Shown here: in pieces, positions 35,067-44,256 of the stretch
Layout of the letters: each line of letters opens with the position of its first letter
Position numbering within the stretch: position 1 is the first letter of the stretch
Assembly: GCA_963798075.1 (NCBI GenBank)
Contig: CAWCRU010000031.1
Coordinates: 75,605-139,604 of the forward strand
Direction: 5' to 3'
DNA length: 64,000 nt
Source: DATAOG01 sp963798075
GTDB lineage: Bacteria; Pseudomonadota; Alphaproteobacteria; Geminicoccales; Geminicoccaceae
Made by a program: the position numbers and the translations under genes
Notes under the pieces: model-generated
Database searches by the model: none
Told to the model about the DNA's origin: nothing
What the model saw: the letters and a program-made list of their open reading frames with translations, nothing else

Positions 35067-35471
35067 TCAGGGCCGGAGCGAGCGGAAGAGCTCGGCCAGC
35101 ACCGAGCCGCGGTAGCGGACCAGGGTCGCGAAGGCGCGCGGGCCATAGTTGTTTCGGATCAGCCCGGTCCCGAAGCTGGCAAGCGGGTCGGGATCGGCGG
35201 CGCCAGCGGCGGCGAGAGAGGCTCCAAGCAGGCCCGCCTCCTGCTTGTCGGCGCGGCGCGCGCGCCAGGCGGCCATGATGATCCGGCCGACCAGATCGGC
35301 CGGGAGCAGGCCTTCGGGTGCGAGCTCCGCCTGCAGCGCCGAGGCGTCAAACGTCCGGGTTTTGCCCTCAAAGGTCGGGGTTTTGCGCTCAACAGGCATG
35401 GGTTTTGCCCTCAAAAGCGGGGGGAGCGACCGGACGCGGCGTTGGCACCGGGTGCGCTTACCGTCCGCCAT
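35067..35471 (-). CDS. Hypothetical protein fragment, 134 aa
   Basis: The central part LAPEGLLPADLVGRIIMAAW, then RARRADKQEAGLLGASLA, and the end NNYGPRAFATLVRYRGSVLA resemble the conserved region of a widespread uncharacterised family that usually starts with an AN(R/A)xNAxxSTGPKT-type segment; that start is missing here. The N-terminal third is instead made of a 7-residue repeat (KTPTFEG KTRTFDA) encoded by 21-base DNA repeats. It is probably a remnant whose 5' part has been replaced by repeat DNA. Confidence 0.4.
   Translation of the reverse strand: MADGKRTRCQRRVRSLPPLLRAKPMPVERKTPTFEGKTRTFDASALQAELAPEGLLPADLVGRIIMAAWRARRADKQEAGLLGASLAAAGAADPDPLASFGTGLIRNNYGPRAFATLVRYRGSVLAELFRSLRP
35357..35415. 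repeat. Three copies of a GGGTTTTGCCCTCAAA unit at 21-22 base spacing
   Basis: Copies start at 35357, 35378 and 35400: GGGTTTTGCCCTCAAA, GGGTTTTGCGCTCAA, GGGTTTTGCCCTCAAA. The spacing of 21 then 22 bases breaks the codon phase between copies two and three. The TTTTGCGC(T/C)C core also appears, inverted, in the 36228-36269 repeat. Confidence 0.75.
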
Positions 35472-35575
35472 GCTGCCAGCTCATAGGAACAAATGCAAGG
35501 CGAACCGCACCGCTAGTGACACATGCCTTGGGCGAAGCGGCGGGCGATCGGTCGCAAACCCGCCCCGCGGGAGAA

Positions 35576-35933
35576 ATGGACTTCGACTGGATAGGAATTA
35601 ACAGCGCGATTATATTCCGACGCGCGTTCACGCAAAGGCTCGAGGACGTGCTGGCGCGGGGCTACTTCGGGGCGGCGGCAGCGCTGCCGAAGCCGGGCGA
35701 TCTCATCTACATGCGCGCGGGCGCCGGCGCCGAGCTGCCCGGCGCTTGCGGTGCACATGGCCCTGCTGATTCGCGCCGGGCCGCCGGGCCCGGTTGCCGT
35801 CCGCCTGGTCCAGGACTTCGGCCGGACCAAGGACCCGGACTGGCGGCAGCGACGCCCGCGACCCTGCCGGTGGCCGCATCCGCCGCCGGCGCTGCCAGCC
35901 AGACGCGGACGCCCGCCGGGCAGCACGCAATAA
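35576..35933 (+). pseudogene. Small uncharacterised protein, one frameshift
   Basis: ATG at 35576 follows GGGAGAA. The first frame gives RLEDVLARGYFGAAAALPKP and GDLIYMRAGAGAELPGA. At about 35743 a one-base shift leads into VHMALLIRAGPPGPVAVRLV, then QDFGRTKDPDW. The combined pattern (VLAxGYFxxA, GDLIY, VRLVQDFGR) recalls short alphaproteobacterial hypotheticals with a phage-structural-protein-like GDLI motif, but I cannot name the family. The 3' part is Pro/Arg-rich. Confidence 0.4.
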
Positions 35934-36106
35934 AAATCAGCGCGACGCCGGCAAGGGGCTGCTGAACTGAGGCGAATTTCCCGCCCCGCGACGGCTGCCA
36001 AGGGCGATCGCGGCGGTCGCGCCGGAGCGCCCGCGCCGCCTTTTCCCGACTTTCCGGAATTTCCGGCAATTTACCCGGCGCCAGGCGAATTTCCGAAAAG
36101 GCGCAA

Positions 36107-36300
36107 ATGCGTCACGATGCGTCACTTCTGTAGCATCGTGCGGCCGCTGTGCGGTGTGCGTAAGCCTTTGGGAAACACTGGTTTTTCGCCCAACAAGCGA
36201 CTTAGCCGCCAATTCCGGCCCCAAAAACCGCTGATTTCGGCCGCAAAACCGCTGATTTCGGGCGCAAAACTGCTGCTTAAGTGACGCATGGATGCGTCAC
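36107..36300. repeat. Four ATGCGTCAC / GTGACGCAT motifs, two forming a palindrome
   Basis: ATGCGTCAC occurs at 36107-36115 and 36117-36125 as a direct repeat ten bases apart, about one helical turn. A perfect inverted pair, GTGACGCAT-GG-ATGCGTCAC, lies at 36281-36300. The nine-base motif resembles a transcription-factor half-site, but no flanking intact gene shows what it would control. Confidence 0.7.
36228..36269. repeat. 21-bp tandem repeat, two full copies
   Basis: CCGCTGATTTCGG(C/G)CGCAAAA is present at 36228-36248 and 36249-36269, differing at one base. A degenerate third copy (AATTCCGGCCCCAAAAA) precedes it at about 36211-36227, and a partial copy (TCGGGCGCAAAACCG) lies near 36411. 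Confidence 0.75.
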
Positions 36301-36460
36301 GCGGCGCATCAGTGGATTTTCGTCAAACGCATCGGTTTTCGGATTTTCCTGCGAATTTCCGGCAGGGCAGAATTTCCCCGAATTTTCTCAGGCGTCGCGA
36401 TAGTGTCGCTTCGGGCGCAAAACCGCCCTTCCGGTGAGAGTTCGTCGTGACGATGCCTTC

Positions 36461-36547
36461 ACCGCGGAGACGCAGAGGACGCCGAGATGCCCGAGCGCCG
36501 TGGACTTCAATCGCCGTTTGGCTCCGCGTTCTCTGCGCCCTCTGCGC
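36461..36547. repeat. Imperfect inverted repeat with CGCAGAGG-type arms
   Basis: The left arm (36461-36486) contains GCGGAGACGCAGAGGACGC. The right arm (36521-36547) contains its near complement, GCTCCGCGTTCTCTGCGCCC. The loop is about 35 bases. Sequences of this type recur in intergenic DNA of unrelated bacteria and could fold into a long stem or act as a miniature repeat element. No target-site duplication is evident. Confidence 0.55.
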
Positions 36548-36678
36548 TATTTTCCTGCTTCGGCAGCATAAACAGCACACGAGCAAAAGCCGCGTTGGCT
36601 CGTTGGCGTGGGTGCCCATGCGGCACCGGCGACTGTGGGGAGTCTATCAGCATTGCGGCGAGAAGCATCTGCACTGGT

Positions 36679-36831
36679 ATGGCCGAAAACCCAAGGCCGC
36701 CGCCGAAGCGAAAGCCAAGGCGGAAGATCACCAAAGCTGAGCAACTCGCAGGCGTCGATTGCCTTCGAGAGCAAGAATATCCGCACAGTAGGTCAATGGG
36801 TTACGGCGCCTCCGACACGCCGCTGGTTTGA
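36679..36831 (+). pseudogene. Short N-terminal fragment, basic protein
   Basis: ATG at 36679 opens 50 codons starting MAENPRPPPKRKPRRKITKAEQ, a Lys/Arg/Pro-rich start, then diverges and stops. The KRKPRRKITKAEQ wording resembles the beginnings of small uncharacterised proteins, but nothing of a folded domain remains. Likely a truncated gene end in the repeat region. Confidence 0.25.
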
Positions 36832-36979
36832 AGGAGCCGCGCTCAGGCGGCGTAGGCTGGGATCGAACCATTCGAATTCGGGTTCGACTGCCGACGCTCA
36901 TCGGGCGCTGCCACGGCCAGGCGCGCGGGCGCCTAGCTCGATGGAGGCCCGGTGATGGGTCGCCGGTGACAGCGCATGG

Positions 36980-37881
36980 TCAGACCCCTTGCAGAGCGTA
37001 CCACCAGAGCGGCAGGGTCAGGAACGAGAGCGGGATGCCGATGCCGACCATCAGGGTCACGAGGGGTGGGTCGAGCTTGTGCTCGAGGGCGACGATCGAG
37101 GCGCCGATCTGCGGCGCCATCGCCGCCTCGAAGATGGTCACCTGGATGTGCTGGCCGCCGGCGCTGAGCGCGCCGGCGAACAGCGCCAGGACCAATGCCG
37201 GGCCCATCACCAGCTTGAAGGCGAGGCCGGCCGAGAGCGCGGCGAGCTTGCCGCGGAGCTCGGCCAGGCGCAGCTGGTAGCCGACCGAGACCAGAGCGAG
37301 CGGTGCGAGCGTCGCGCCAAGCTTGCCGAGCACGTCTCGGCGCCCGGCGGGGTAGTCGACGGCTTCAGCGCCAGCGCCAGCACGACCGCCTGGAACGGTG
37401 GGAAGCGCAGGATCTTCCGGGCGATCGCAGCCGGCGAAGCGTCGCCGGAGGCATAGACCACGGCGATCAGGATGCCGAGCGTCGAGAGGACCATGTAGGT
37501 GCCGAGCTGGTCGATCAGGATGCCGAGACCGAGATGTTCCTCGCCGTAGAAGGTCTCGATCATCGGCAGGCCGAGGAACGAGGTATTGGCGAGCGAGCCG
37601 ACCAGGATCAGCCCGCCGACGGTGCGCGCGGCCAGCCAGCGGCCGCCCGACAGCCATGAAGAAGAGGAAGCCGAGCCCGAACAGGATCCATGCCATCGCG
37701 CCGGATAGGCGAGGGAGCGCTCCATCGGCAGCTCGTGCACGTAGAGCAGCGTCAGCGCGGGCAACGAGACATGAATGATGAACGCGTTCAACGCCGCGGG
37801 CGTCCCTCGGGCAGGCGCCCGAGACGGCGCAGAATCACGCCCGAGGAGGAAACAGACGATCAACAGGATCAGGTTCGGCAT
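36980..37881 (-). pseudogene. AEC-family (auxin efflux carrier-like) transporter, several frameshifts
   Basis: Homology to a 10-TM AEC permease is spread over frames. NAFIIHVSLPALTLLYVHEL comes first (about 37740-37800); then TVGGLILVGSLANTSFLGLP, MIETFYGEEHLGLGILIDQL and YMVLSTLGILIAVVYASGDA (about 37440-37630). After a shift near 37340-37370 come LGATLAPLALVSVGYQLRLA, KLVMGPALVLALFAGAL and IFEAAMAPQIGASIVALEH. At least one further shift lies near 37650-37720. Family members export small organic acids or auxin-like compounds. As written, no full-length protein is made. Confidence 0.7.
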
Positions 37882-37993
37882 CGCACGAAGCTCCTGAACA
37901 GCGGCGCTCCCGCAGCCGTCCCCTTGGCCTCTCGGCGGGGTGTGCCGCGCTCGGAGGAGAAGGCGTCTCCGGTTAGCGCCTCAGCGTTCGAGC

Positions 37994-38650
37994 TCATCGC
38001 TTGTTGGACGCGCCACGCGGGCCGCGCGGGCTCGCGTCGGGAAGTCGTGCCGCGCACGGCGCAGCTGCTCGGTCGCGAGGTTCGCCTCGTGACACACCGT
38101 TTCGCGCTGGACGCCCGGCGCGGCCCAGCTCGATCGTCGATGTGCCGGCGAGCCCGGTCTCGGGCAACGAGCGCCAGAACCAGAGGCCGGGTCCCGGCCC
38201 CGGTCGCCGGCCGGTGAAGGGCTCGAAGCAGACCTTGCGCCGGTGCGCCGCGGAAAGCTGCGCGAACCCGACCCGCTCTCGCAGCAGCGCGGGCATATCG
38301 CTCAGCAGACAGTGCCGGTCGAAGATCCCGACCGGCGGATCTTCGAAGGGGAAGCGCCGGCCCCACCGCGCTCAGGAGCGACAGCCAGGTCGGCCGCCGC
38401 CCAGCCGCTCGAGGTAACTGCTCCAGTTGTTCGTCTGGCGACCGGGCCACGATCGCGTCGCCCTCCGCGCTCAGGCCGCGTGCGTCAGATCGGCCGCGTG
38501 GCAAGCATAGAGAATACCCCTTTGCTGCAATCCGATCTCCCGCCAATGCGCGCTGAGCACCGCGTCTCACTCGACTAACCCCTGCCGGTCGTTGGCCGCG
38601 AGCGCCGCGGCATCGCTCGCGCCAGCGCCGCGGTGGGCGCACCCGTGCGA
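37994..38650 (-). pseudogene. Decayed gene, family not recognised
   Basis: Protein-like stretches occur in all three minus frames: RGILYACHAADLTHA, SPDEQLEQLPRAAG, PPVGIFDRHCLLSDMPALLR, ERVGFAQLSAAHRRKVCFEP and GLWFWRSLPETGLAGTSTIE. Their order and composition suggest one gene of about 200 codons broken by several indels and stops. I do not recognise the family. It lies in a zone where neighbouring genes are also broken. Confidence 0.4.
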
Positions 38651-38813
38651 CCGCCGGCGCGGTGCGGCGGATCGACCAGCAGGATCGCCGCACGTCCCCA
38701 TCACCACCCGCGCCGCCCCGGGCGCTTTGCCACTGCCCGGCGATCGAGGTCTGCCGAGTTGTCACCCGACATGCGCGCCATGTCGCGAAGCCTTCGAGCT
38801 CGCCCGTGTCGAT

Positions 38814-39428
38814 TTATTCGCACAGCAGCAGGATCCGGCCGAGCGCAGCAGGAAGGCGACGACGAAGATCCCGGACATCGAACTCCCTCCTCAGCCACCC
38901 TGCTTTCAGACGTTCGCGGGTTTGATCACGTCGGGAACCGCCTGATGCGTCACCCTCGCCCGGATGTTCGAAGCGCCGGCGTGACCGGACCGGCGCGGAT
39001 ACCTCGGTCTGTAGGAGGTCAGCAAGCGCCTGCAGGAAGGCTTGGCCATCATGCCCCTGGCCGATATTGGCGCCGCCAAGCACGAGTGATGCATCGACAC
39101 CGAGCAGCTGCCCGAATGTGACGAATGCGGCCCGCATCTCGTGATCTTCTCGAAGCGCCCGCAGCGTCACCACCGTGGTCCCCAGCGCGATCCGGTCGAT
39201 CTGGCCGGGGCACAGGATGTGAAATTCGCGAGCAGGTCGGTAGCGCTCAGCGACCAGAAGGAGTTGCGGCAGGCCCGGCTTGTCGAGGCGCAGGCGAACC
39301 GTGATCGCACGCGGCGGGGCGTGCTGCGCTATAGGATCTGGTTCGCCTGAGATGGCGTCCACGAGGACGATCTCATAGGATCGGTCGTGCAGGGCCTTTG
39401 ACGATTGGCAGCTCGGGCTGATGGGCAT
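38814..39428 (-). CDS. DUF4347-like fragment
   Basis: 204 residues. YEIVLVDAISGEPD, REFHILCPGQIDRIALGTTV and LLGVDASLVLGGANIGQGHD, then GQAFLQALADLLQTEVSAP, follow the pattern of DUF4347: a HILSHG-like strand, LG..., an N-x-G-x-G-x-x-F-L-x-A-L-A turn and a (D/E)VxAS-like end. DUF4347 normally sits at the N-terminus of very large secreted adhesin-type proteins in which the domain is followed by repeats. Here the frame ends shortly after the domain, so it is probably a leftover N-terminus. The HILSHG His/Gly are changed (HILCPG). Confidence 0.4.
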   Translation of the reverse strand: MPISPSCQSSKALHDRSYEIVLVDAISGEPDPIAQHAPPRAITVRLRLDKPGLPQLLLVAERYRPAREFHILCPGQIDRIALGTTVVTLRALREDHEMRAAFVTFGQLLGVDASLVLGGANIGQGHDGQAFLQALADLLQTEVSAPVRSRRRFEHPGEGDASGGSRRDQTRERLKAGWLRREFDVRDLRRRLPAALGRILLLCE

Positions 39429-39659
39429 GGCGGGCTCCTCTAGACGACCGCAGTGTTGATCAGCCGTTCATCGCCGCGGACTGTCGCCGGTTGGTTCGCC
39501 GCCAGCCATCATGCAGATGGCCTACCGATCGGCGCGCAGATGACCCAGCACGGTTGAGCGGAGCCACCGGCGGTGCCACCAGCAAGCACGGAGTACCGCC
39601 GCCTTCTACGGCTCCCTCGGTTAACCTTGGAGGCTTAGAGTGGAGGGATTACCATTAGG

Positions 39660-42600
39660 ATGCTCGGTTGCGACAGTGGCGCGAGCGGCAAGCTGAGCGA
39701 GCGCGAGGGCGAAGTCGCGGAACTTTATGCGCGCGGCGAGACTTACAAAGCGATCGCACGTGCTCTGGGCATCGCGCCGGCGACGGTTCGCAAGCATCTG
39801 AATGCGATCTATCAAAAGCTTGGCGTCTAAGAAGATCGAGCTTCTGCAGCGGCTCAATGCGAGGCTGGGCTGGCCCGCAGGCAACGGGACCATCCTTTTG
39901 TCGACTGTGTCACGGCAGCGACAACGGCAGCCTGGGCCGAGCGGCGGGCGGTCGCGGTCGTGGCGGTGGAGATCGACCTGAGCACCATCGGATGCAGAGG
40001 AGCGACATGCCGTCCTGCAGGCATTCCAGGGGCTGGTCGGAAGACATCATGTACACGACTGTCGGGCACGATCTCGGCCCGTCTGGATCGGTCTGATCGT
40101 GGGTCAACTCCGGCGGCCTGAGCATATGACGACGATGCCGAGCGGGCGGTCCGGGGAGGGATCGAGACTGGACGCCTGACACGCTCGCCGCTCAAACGAT
40201 CCTGCACCTGGATGCTGGGCTGGGGGCCGGATTCGCATGGTCGTCGCGGATCCGTCGTCGGCGAGCGAGCTCACTGGGGAGGCTCTTGACATCGCGCGAA
40301 GGCTGGCCTCTTCGGGCCACTGTGGCGGCCGGTGATCGACGCAATACCGCTGAGCTGGTGCGTACATGTCGAACTGGAGCCGGACGCCGATACGACGCCA
40401 GGCAGCCCGGCGCCTTCTGGTCGGTCCGCGATCGAGCGAATCCAACCGATTCGACACACGGGCCTCGGGGAGACCTGCCGCCTTCATCGGCCGGCGGGCC
40501 GAGCTGGCACCGCTCAATGAATGTCTGCGTCCCGCCGAGGAATGCGAGGGCCAGGCGTGCCTCATCCTGGGGGAGCCGGCATCGGCAAAATCGCGGCGCG
40601 TGCGGGAAGTTCATGAAAAGAAGAAGCCCGCCAACCTTGCCAAAGCCGTCCAGGCGCTGCCCTTCCACGAGCACACGCCCCTGCATCCATTCGGCGGGAC
40701 CTCGCCGCGGTGGCGCGAGCTCGCCCACCTGTGCTGCTGGCGACTCGGGCGATGCGCAAGCCCGCGACCTGCTGCGCGATCTAGTCGAGGGAGCCGGACC
40801 AAGCGAGGCCGGTACATGGCGGTCGAGGGAGCGACGCGCCCAAGCGCTACGCCTCTATGCCCGCATGCTCCTGAGCCCGGGATCAACGGGCGCGCGCCTC
40901 CTGGTAATCGAGGATATCCATTGGCTCGACCCGAGCTCGCTCGAGCTGTTGGGCTATCTGCACGAGCTTCACCTCGGTTTGCCGGCGATGATTCTGATGA
41001 CCGCTCGCGATCGGGAGCTCGAGGCGTTCGAGCGCGTCGCCAGCATGACCGATTTGACGCTGACCGCTCTCGACACCCGACGGACGTCGGCTGGTCGCGA
41101 GCCTGACGGGAAAGGGCCTCGACGGGGAAGCGCAAGCCGAGATCGTGGAACGTTCGGGCGGCATCCCGCTGTTCATGGAGGAACTGGCGCAGTCGATCGC
41201 CGACCGGCCAGAGCTGGCCGGTGCCAACGACGGCGCCCCCAAGTATCGATCGATTCCGCTGACCTTGCAGCAGACTGTTGCGGTGAGGCTCGAAGGGCTC
41301 GGCCCGGCGCGCCGCGCCGCCCAGGCCGCCGCGTGATTGGGCGGACGTTCGACCAGACGCTGCTGCGGGCGCTGACCGGGTCGACGCGCGCTCACCATGA
41401 TGCGGACTGGCAGCGGCTCGCGGGGTCCACGTTGTTTCGGCAGATGGACGCCGCGGGCAAGCCGGCGCTTCACTTTAAGCACGCGCTGGTTCGCGATGCC
41501 GCCTATGGCAGCCTTCTCGCCAGCGAGCGTCACGAGTTGCACCGTCGCCTTTGTCGTCTCTACCGCAAGCCGCCGTTTCGCGCCCATGACAGCCTAATCG
41601 CCCAGCATGCCGAGCTCGCTGGCGAATGGGGCCGGGCTTTCGAACACTTCCATCGCGCAGGCAAGGACGCGCGAGCACGCTGGGCATTGACCGAAGCGAT
41701 CGCCCATCTGGAGCGCGCGATCCGCGTGTTGCACCAGGCCGGCGAGATGCGATCCAGCCGATCTCTGATCGAGACGACGCTCCGGCTTTGTGAGTGCCTG
41801 TACTTCACCGGCGCCTTCCAACGCAGCTTCGACACACTGAACGGGCTGCAGGACGAGGTTGCGGGACTCGGCGACAGACAGCTGCGCGGGCAAGCATGGG
41901 CTGGCTGGCTCGTCTGGCTTCGCGCCTTGGCGGCCGGCATGACCTGACCCGAACGCGGCGGATTTGGCGATCTCGGACAGTCTCGCGGCCAACGATGCGC
42001 TGACCACCGGCAATGCGTTCAGTGTCCTGGCGGTCGAGAATTTCTTCCTGGGAAAGCCCGACGAAAGCGTTGCCGCTGGTCGCCGGGCGATCGACTTCCT
42101 GGCCAAAATGCCGGTGTCCGAAGCGCTCGGCTTCGCCCACCACTACATCGCCATAGCCCATGCCCTGGCCGGTCGTTTCGACCGGACGATCACAACCTGC
42201 GCCGAAGTCGTCCGGATCGGCGAAGCGCTCGGGCACCCGCGACTGATCTGCTACGGGCATTCGATCCGCGGATGGTGCCGGGCGACGTAGGCGCTCAGCA
42301 GACGCCGAGCTTGAGCTGCGTCAGGCCATCGATGTGGGTCCCGACCACGCGAGCCGGGTCTTCGGCAGCGGCTATCTCGGCCATGTGCTGGTCGAGGCTG
42401 GACGCCACCAGGAAGCGGCCCCGCTCCTGGCCAGGGCTGCGGAGGAATGCCGGGGGTTTCCATCACCGCAGTACGCCAGTCTGTTCGATGCCCTCCTCGC
42501 GAGGGCCTTGGCCGAGAATGGCGACGCGGCTGGCGGTCTCGAAGCGGGTGAGCGCGCTGTTGTTGAGGCTCGCGCGTGCGCCTTTCGCTTCGCCCACGGG

Positions 42601-42834
42601 CTTGCTCAAAGGCACCTCGCGCAGATCGAAGCCGGACCTGCGGCGCTCCCCCGGCTCATGCGCGCGGTCGACCTGTTCGCGGAATTCGGCCAGCCATTTC
42701 GAGCACGCGCGTACGCTGCTCGCGTTGGCGGCATTCGCAGACCGCGAGGGGTGGGACGCTGTCGATGCGGATCAGTGTCGCCGCCAGGGCGCGAGCCTGC
42801 TCCGTCAGATCGGGATAGGTGCGGTCTCCTTTGA
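39660..42834 (+). pseudogene. LuxR-HTH / class III cyclase-like / AAA / TPR regulator, multiply frameshifted
   Basis: ATG 39660 opens a LuxR-type HTH (LSEREGEVAELYARGETYKA, TVRKHLNAIYQKLGV) that stops at 39830; KKIELLQRLNARLGW continues it in another frame. Between 40220 and 40600 remain traces of a cyclase domain (VVADPSSASELTGEALDIAR) and an AAA P-loop (FIGRRAELAPLNECL, LILGEP.IGKSR). Then come LLVIEDIHWLDPSSLELLGY (Walker B), ERSGGIPLFMEELAQSIADR and ALHFKHALVRDAAYGSLLAS, and a long TPR-like tail (41600-42800) broken at about 41945, 42290 and 42700. The parent would be a ~1000-residue signalling protein. The many shifts indicate a dead gene. Confidence 0.7.
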
Positions 42835-44049
42835 GACCTCCATCGGCGAGGGTACCATCAGCTCCATGAAGCTCCCCACGATGGCGTCGGCAAACTCCGG
42901 GTCGTTCACATGATACGGCAGGCGTCTGAGCCGACAATGCCCGTTGCCTGCCAGCGCTGCTTCGAGCGCCGCGAACAACGCGGCGTTGGCCTGCGTATCA
43001 CTGAACGGTCGGCCCGGTCCGTCGATCGACGACAGACCACCTTCCGGAACAAGCACCTCAAACGGTTTGGTGAACGTTGCGAGTTGTTCGCCGATCCACT
43101 GGCCGATACGGGTAAATTCCTCGGCGTTCGGCCGGATCAGGGTGACCTCAGGATTGTGGGCGTACCTGGTGCGCCCGCGATAGTGTTCCGGCACCGTCTC
43201 CGGACTTCGGAACTTCCAGCAGTCGAGAGCTCCCGGCACGAGGACATAGGGCAGGCCGGCCGCCGCGGCCCCGGCCAGCCGATCCTCGCCGCAGGCGAAC
43301 GCGCCGCCGAGCAGGAGGTCGGAGATCTCAGTTGGCGCGATGTCCAGCATGCCGGCCAGCATGCCGGAGCGCGCCAGCATCTCCATCGTGGGCCCGCCAG
43401 TCCCGGCCGCATGGAAGGTGAGACAGTCAAACTGGTCGCGCAGGAGATCCATGACCCGCTCCTGGCACTCGGTCGTCACGCCCGCGGTCGTCAGACCGAT
43501 CGCCTGGCGCCGGTCGTCGACCTCGCTCCGATCGCCGCGGACCATCCCGGCCATGGCATTGGCCGCGTTGGTCAGCACGGTACGCGATAGCCGGTTCAGA
43601 CGGTCGATGTCCGCGACCGACGGGATCATGACGATGTCGGACAGCCCGACATAGGGCCGGATGTCGCTCGCCGCGACCGCCGAGACCATGATCTTAGGCA
43701 GACCCACCGGGAGCTGCTGCATGGCCCGCGTGATCATCGAGGTACCGCCCGACCCGCCGAGGCCGATTATGCCGGCGATGTCGTCACAGCCCTCGACAAA
43801 CCGCTGCAGCGCCTGCCCCATGCGGGTGACCGCAAGTCCGCGGTCATCGACGAAGACCGATGGGGCATCGGTTCCAAGGCTCGCCGCGACCTCACCCGGG
43901 CCCACGTCGGCGCGGCCACCCTGGCCCCGCGTGCCGATGTCGACCAGCAACGCATCGAGGCCGGCAGCACGCAGCAGGTCACGCGTGAAGCGCAGCTGCT
44001 CACCCTTGGTATCACATGTCCCTACTACCAGAACCTGACTGCGCCCCAT
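42805..44049 (-). CDS. Tm-1-like ATP-binding protein (UPF0261)
   Basis: 414 residues. VLVVGTCDTKGEQLRFTRDLL is the family start, then TRGQGGRADVGPGEVA, GIIGLGGSGGTSMITRAMQQ (nucleotide-binding Gly-rich loop), GLTTAGVTTECQERVMDLL, FHAAGTGGPTMEML and FEVLVPEGGLSSIDGPGRPF. These match UPF0261/Tm-1-like domains, relatives of the tomato Tm-1 resistance protein; bacterial function is unknown. The ATG at 44049 is preferred to the TTG at 44082. It lies 207 bases downstream of the propeller gene and may be the last gene of the second sugar operon; its 3' end meets the decayed regulator. Confidence 0.87.
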   Translation of the reverse strand: MGRSQVLVVGTCDTKGEQLRFTRDLLRAAGLDALLVDIGTRGQGGRADVGPGEVAASLGTDAPSVFVDDRGLAVTRMGQALQRFVEGCDDIAGIIGLGGSGGTSMITRAMQQLPVGLPKIMVSAVAASDIRPYVGLSDIVMIPSVADIDRLNRLSRTVLTNAANAMAGMVRGDRSEVDDRRQAIGLTTAGVTTECQERVMDLLRDQFDCLTFHAAGTGGPTMEMLARSGMLAGMLDIAPTEISDLLLGGAFACGEDRLAGAAAAGLPYVLVPGALDCWKFRSPETVPEHYRGRTRYAHNPEVTLIRPNAEEFTRIGQWIGEQLATFTKPFEVLVPEGGLSSIDGPGRPFSDTQANAALFAALEAALAGNGHCRLRRLPYHVNDPEFADAIVGSFMELMVPSPMEVSKETAPIPI

Positions 44050-44256
44050 CTGCTGCCCCGAGCGTTGATTGCCTTTCAGCAATCTTCGGGTCGGTCGGCT
44101 GACAAGTCTATGGTGCAGATGACCTAGCAGCGGGCACCCCGACGATGCGCCGAGAACGCACGGTCCAGGTCAGTCTATTCGATCTGTTCGCGGGGCACGA
44201 GATCGGCCGTGAGTTGAAGGCGATGTCCGCGTGGCTGGACGGCCACCGCGAGCTGC

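Larger units (their letters stand above)
35934..36979. other. Long non-coding, repeat-rich stretch
   Basis: About 1 kb with no intact gene apart from a 50-codon fragment at 36679. Composition is more AT-rich than elsewhere between about 36040 and 36440, with recurrent GAATTTCC(G/C) words (near 36056, 36087, 36352, 36370), GCGCAAAA words, ATGCGTCAC motifs and a long inverted repeat, each listed separately. It looks like accumulated intergenic repeats next to decayed genes. Confidence 0.5.

Noticed and set aside
35300..36450. Short regular repeats considered as a CRISPR array
   Set aside because: Units of 16-21 bases repeat directly without unique spacers of constant length, and no cas genes are present.
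36850..36910. A tRNA-like stretch containing GGGATCGAACC and GGTTCGACTGCC words
   Set aside because: No cloverleaf can be drawn with an acceptor stem and anticodon arm at the right distances.
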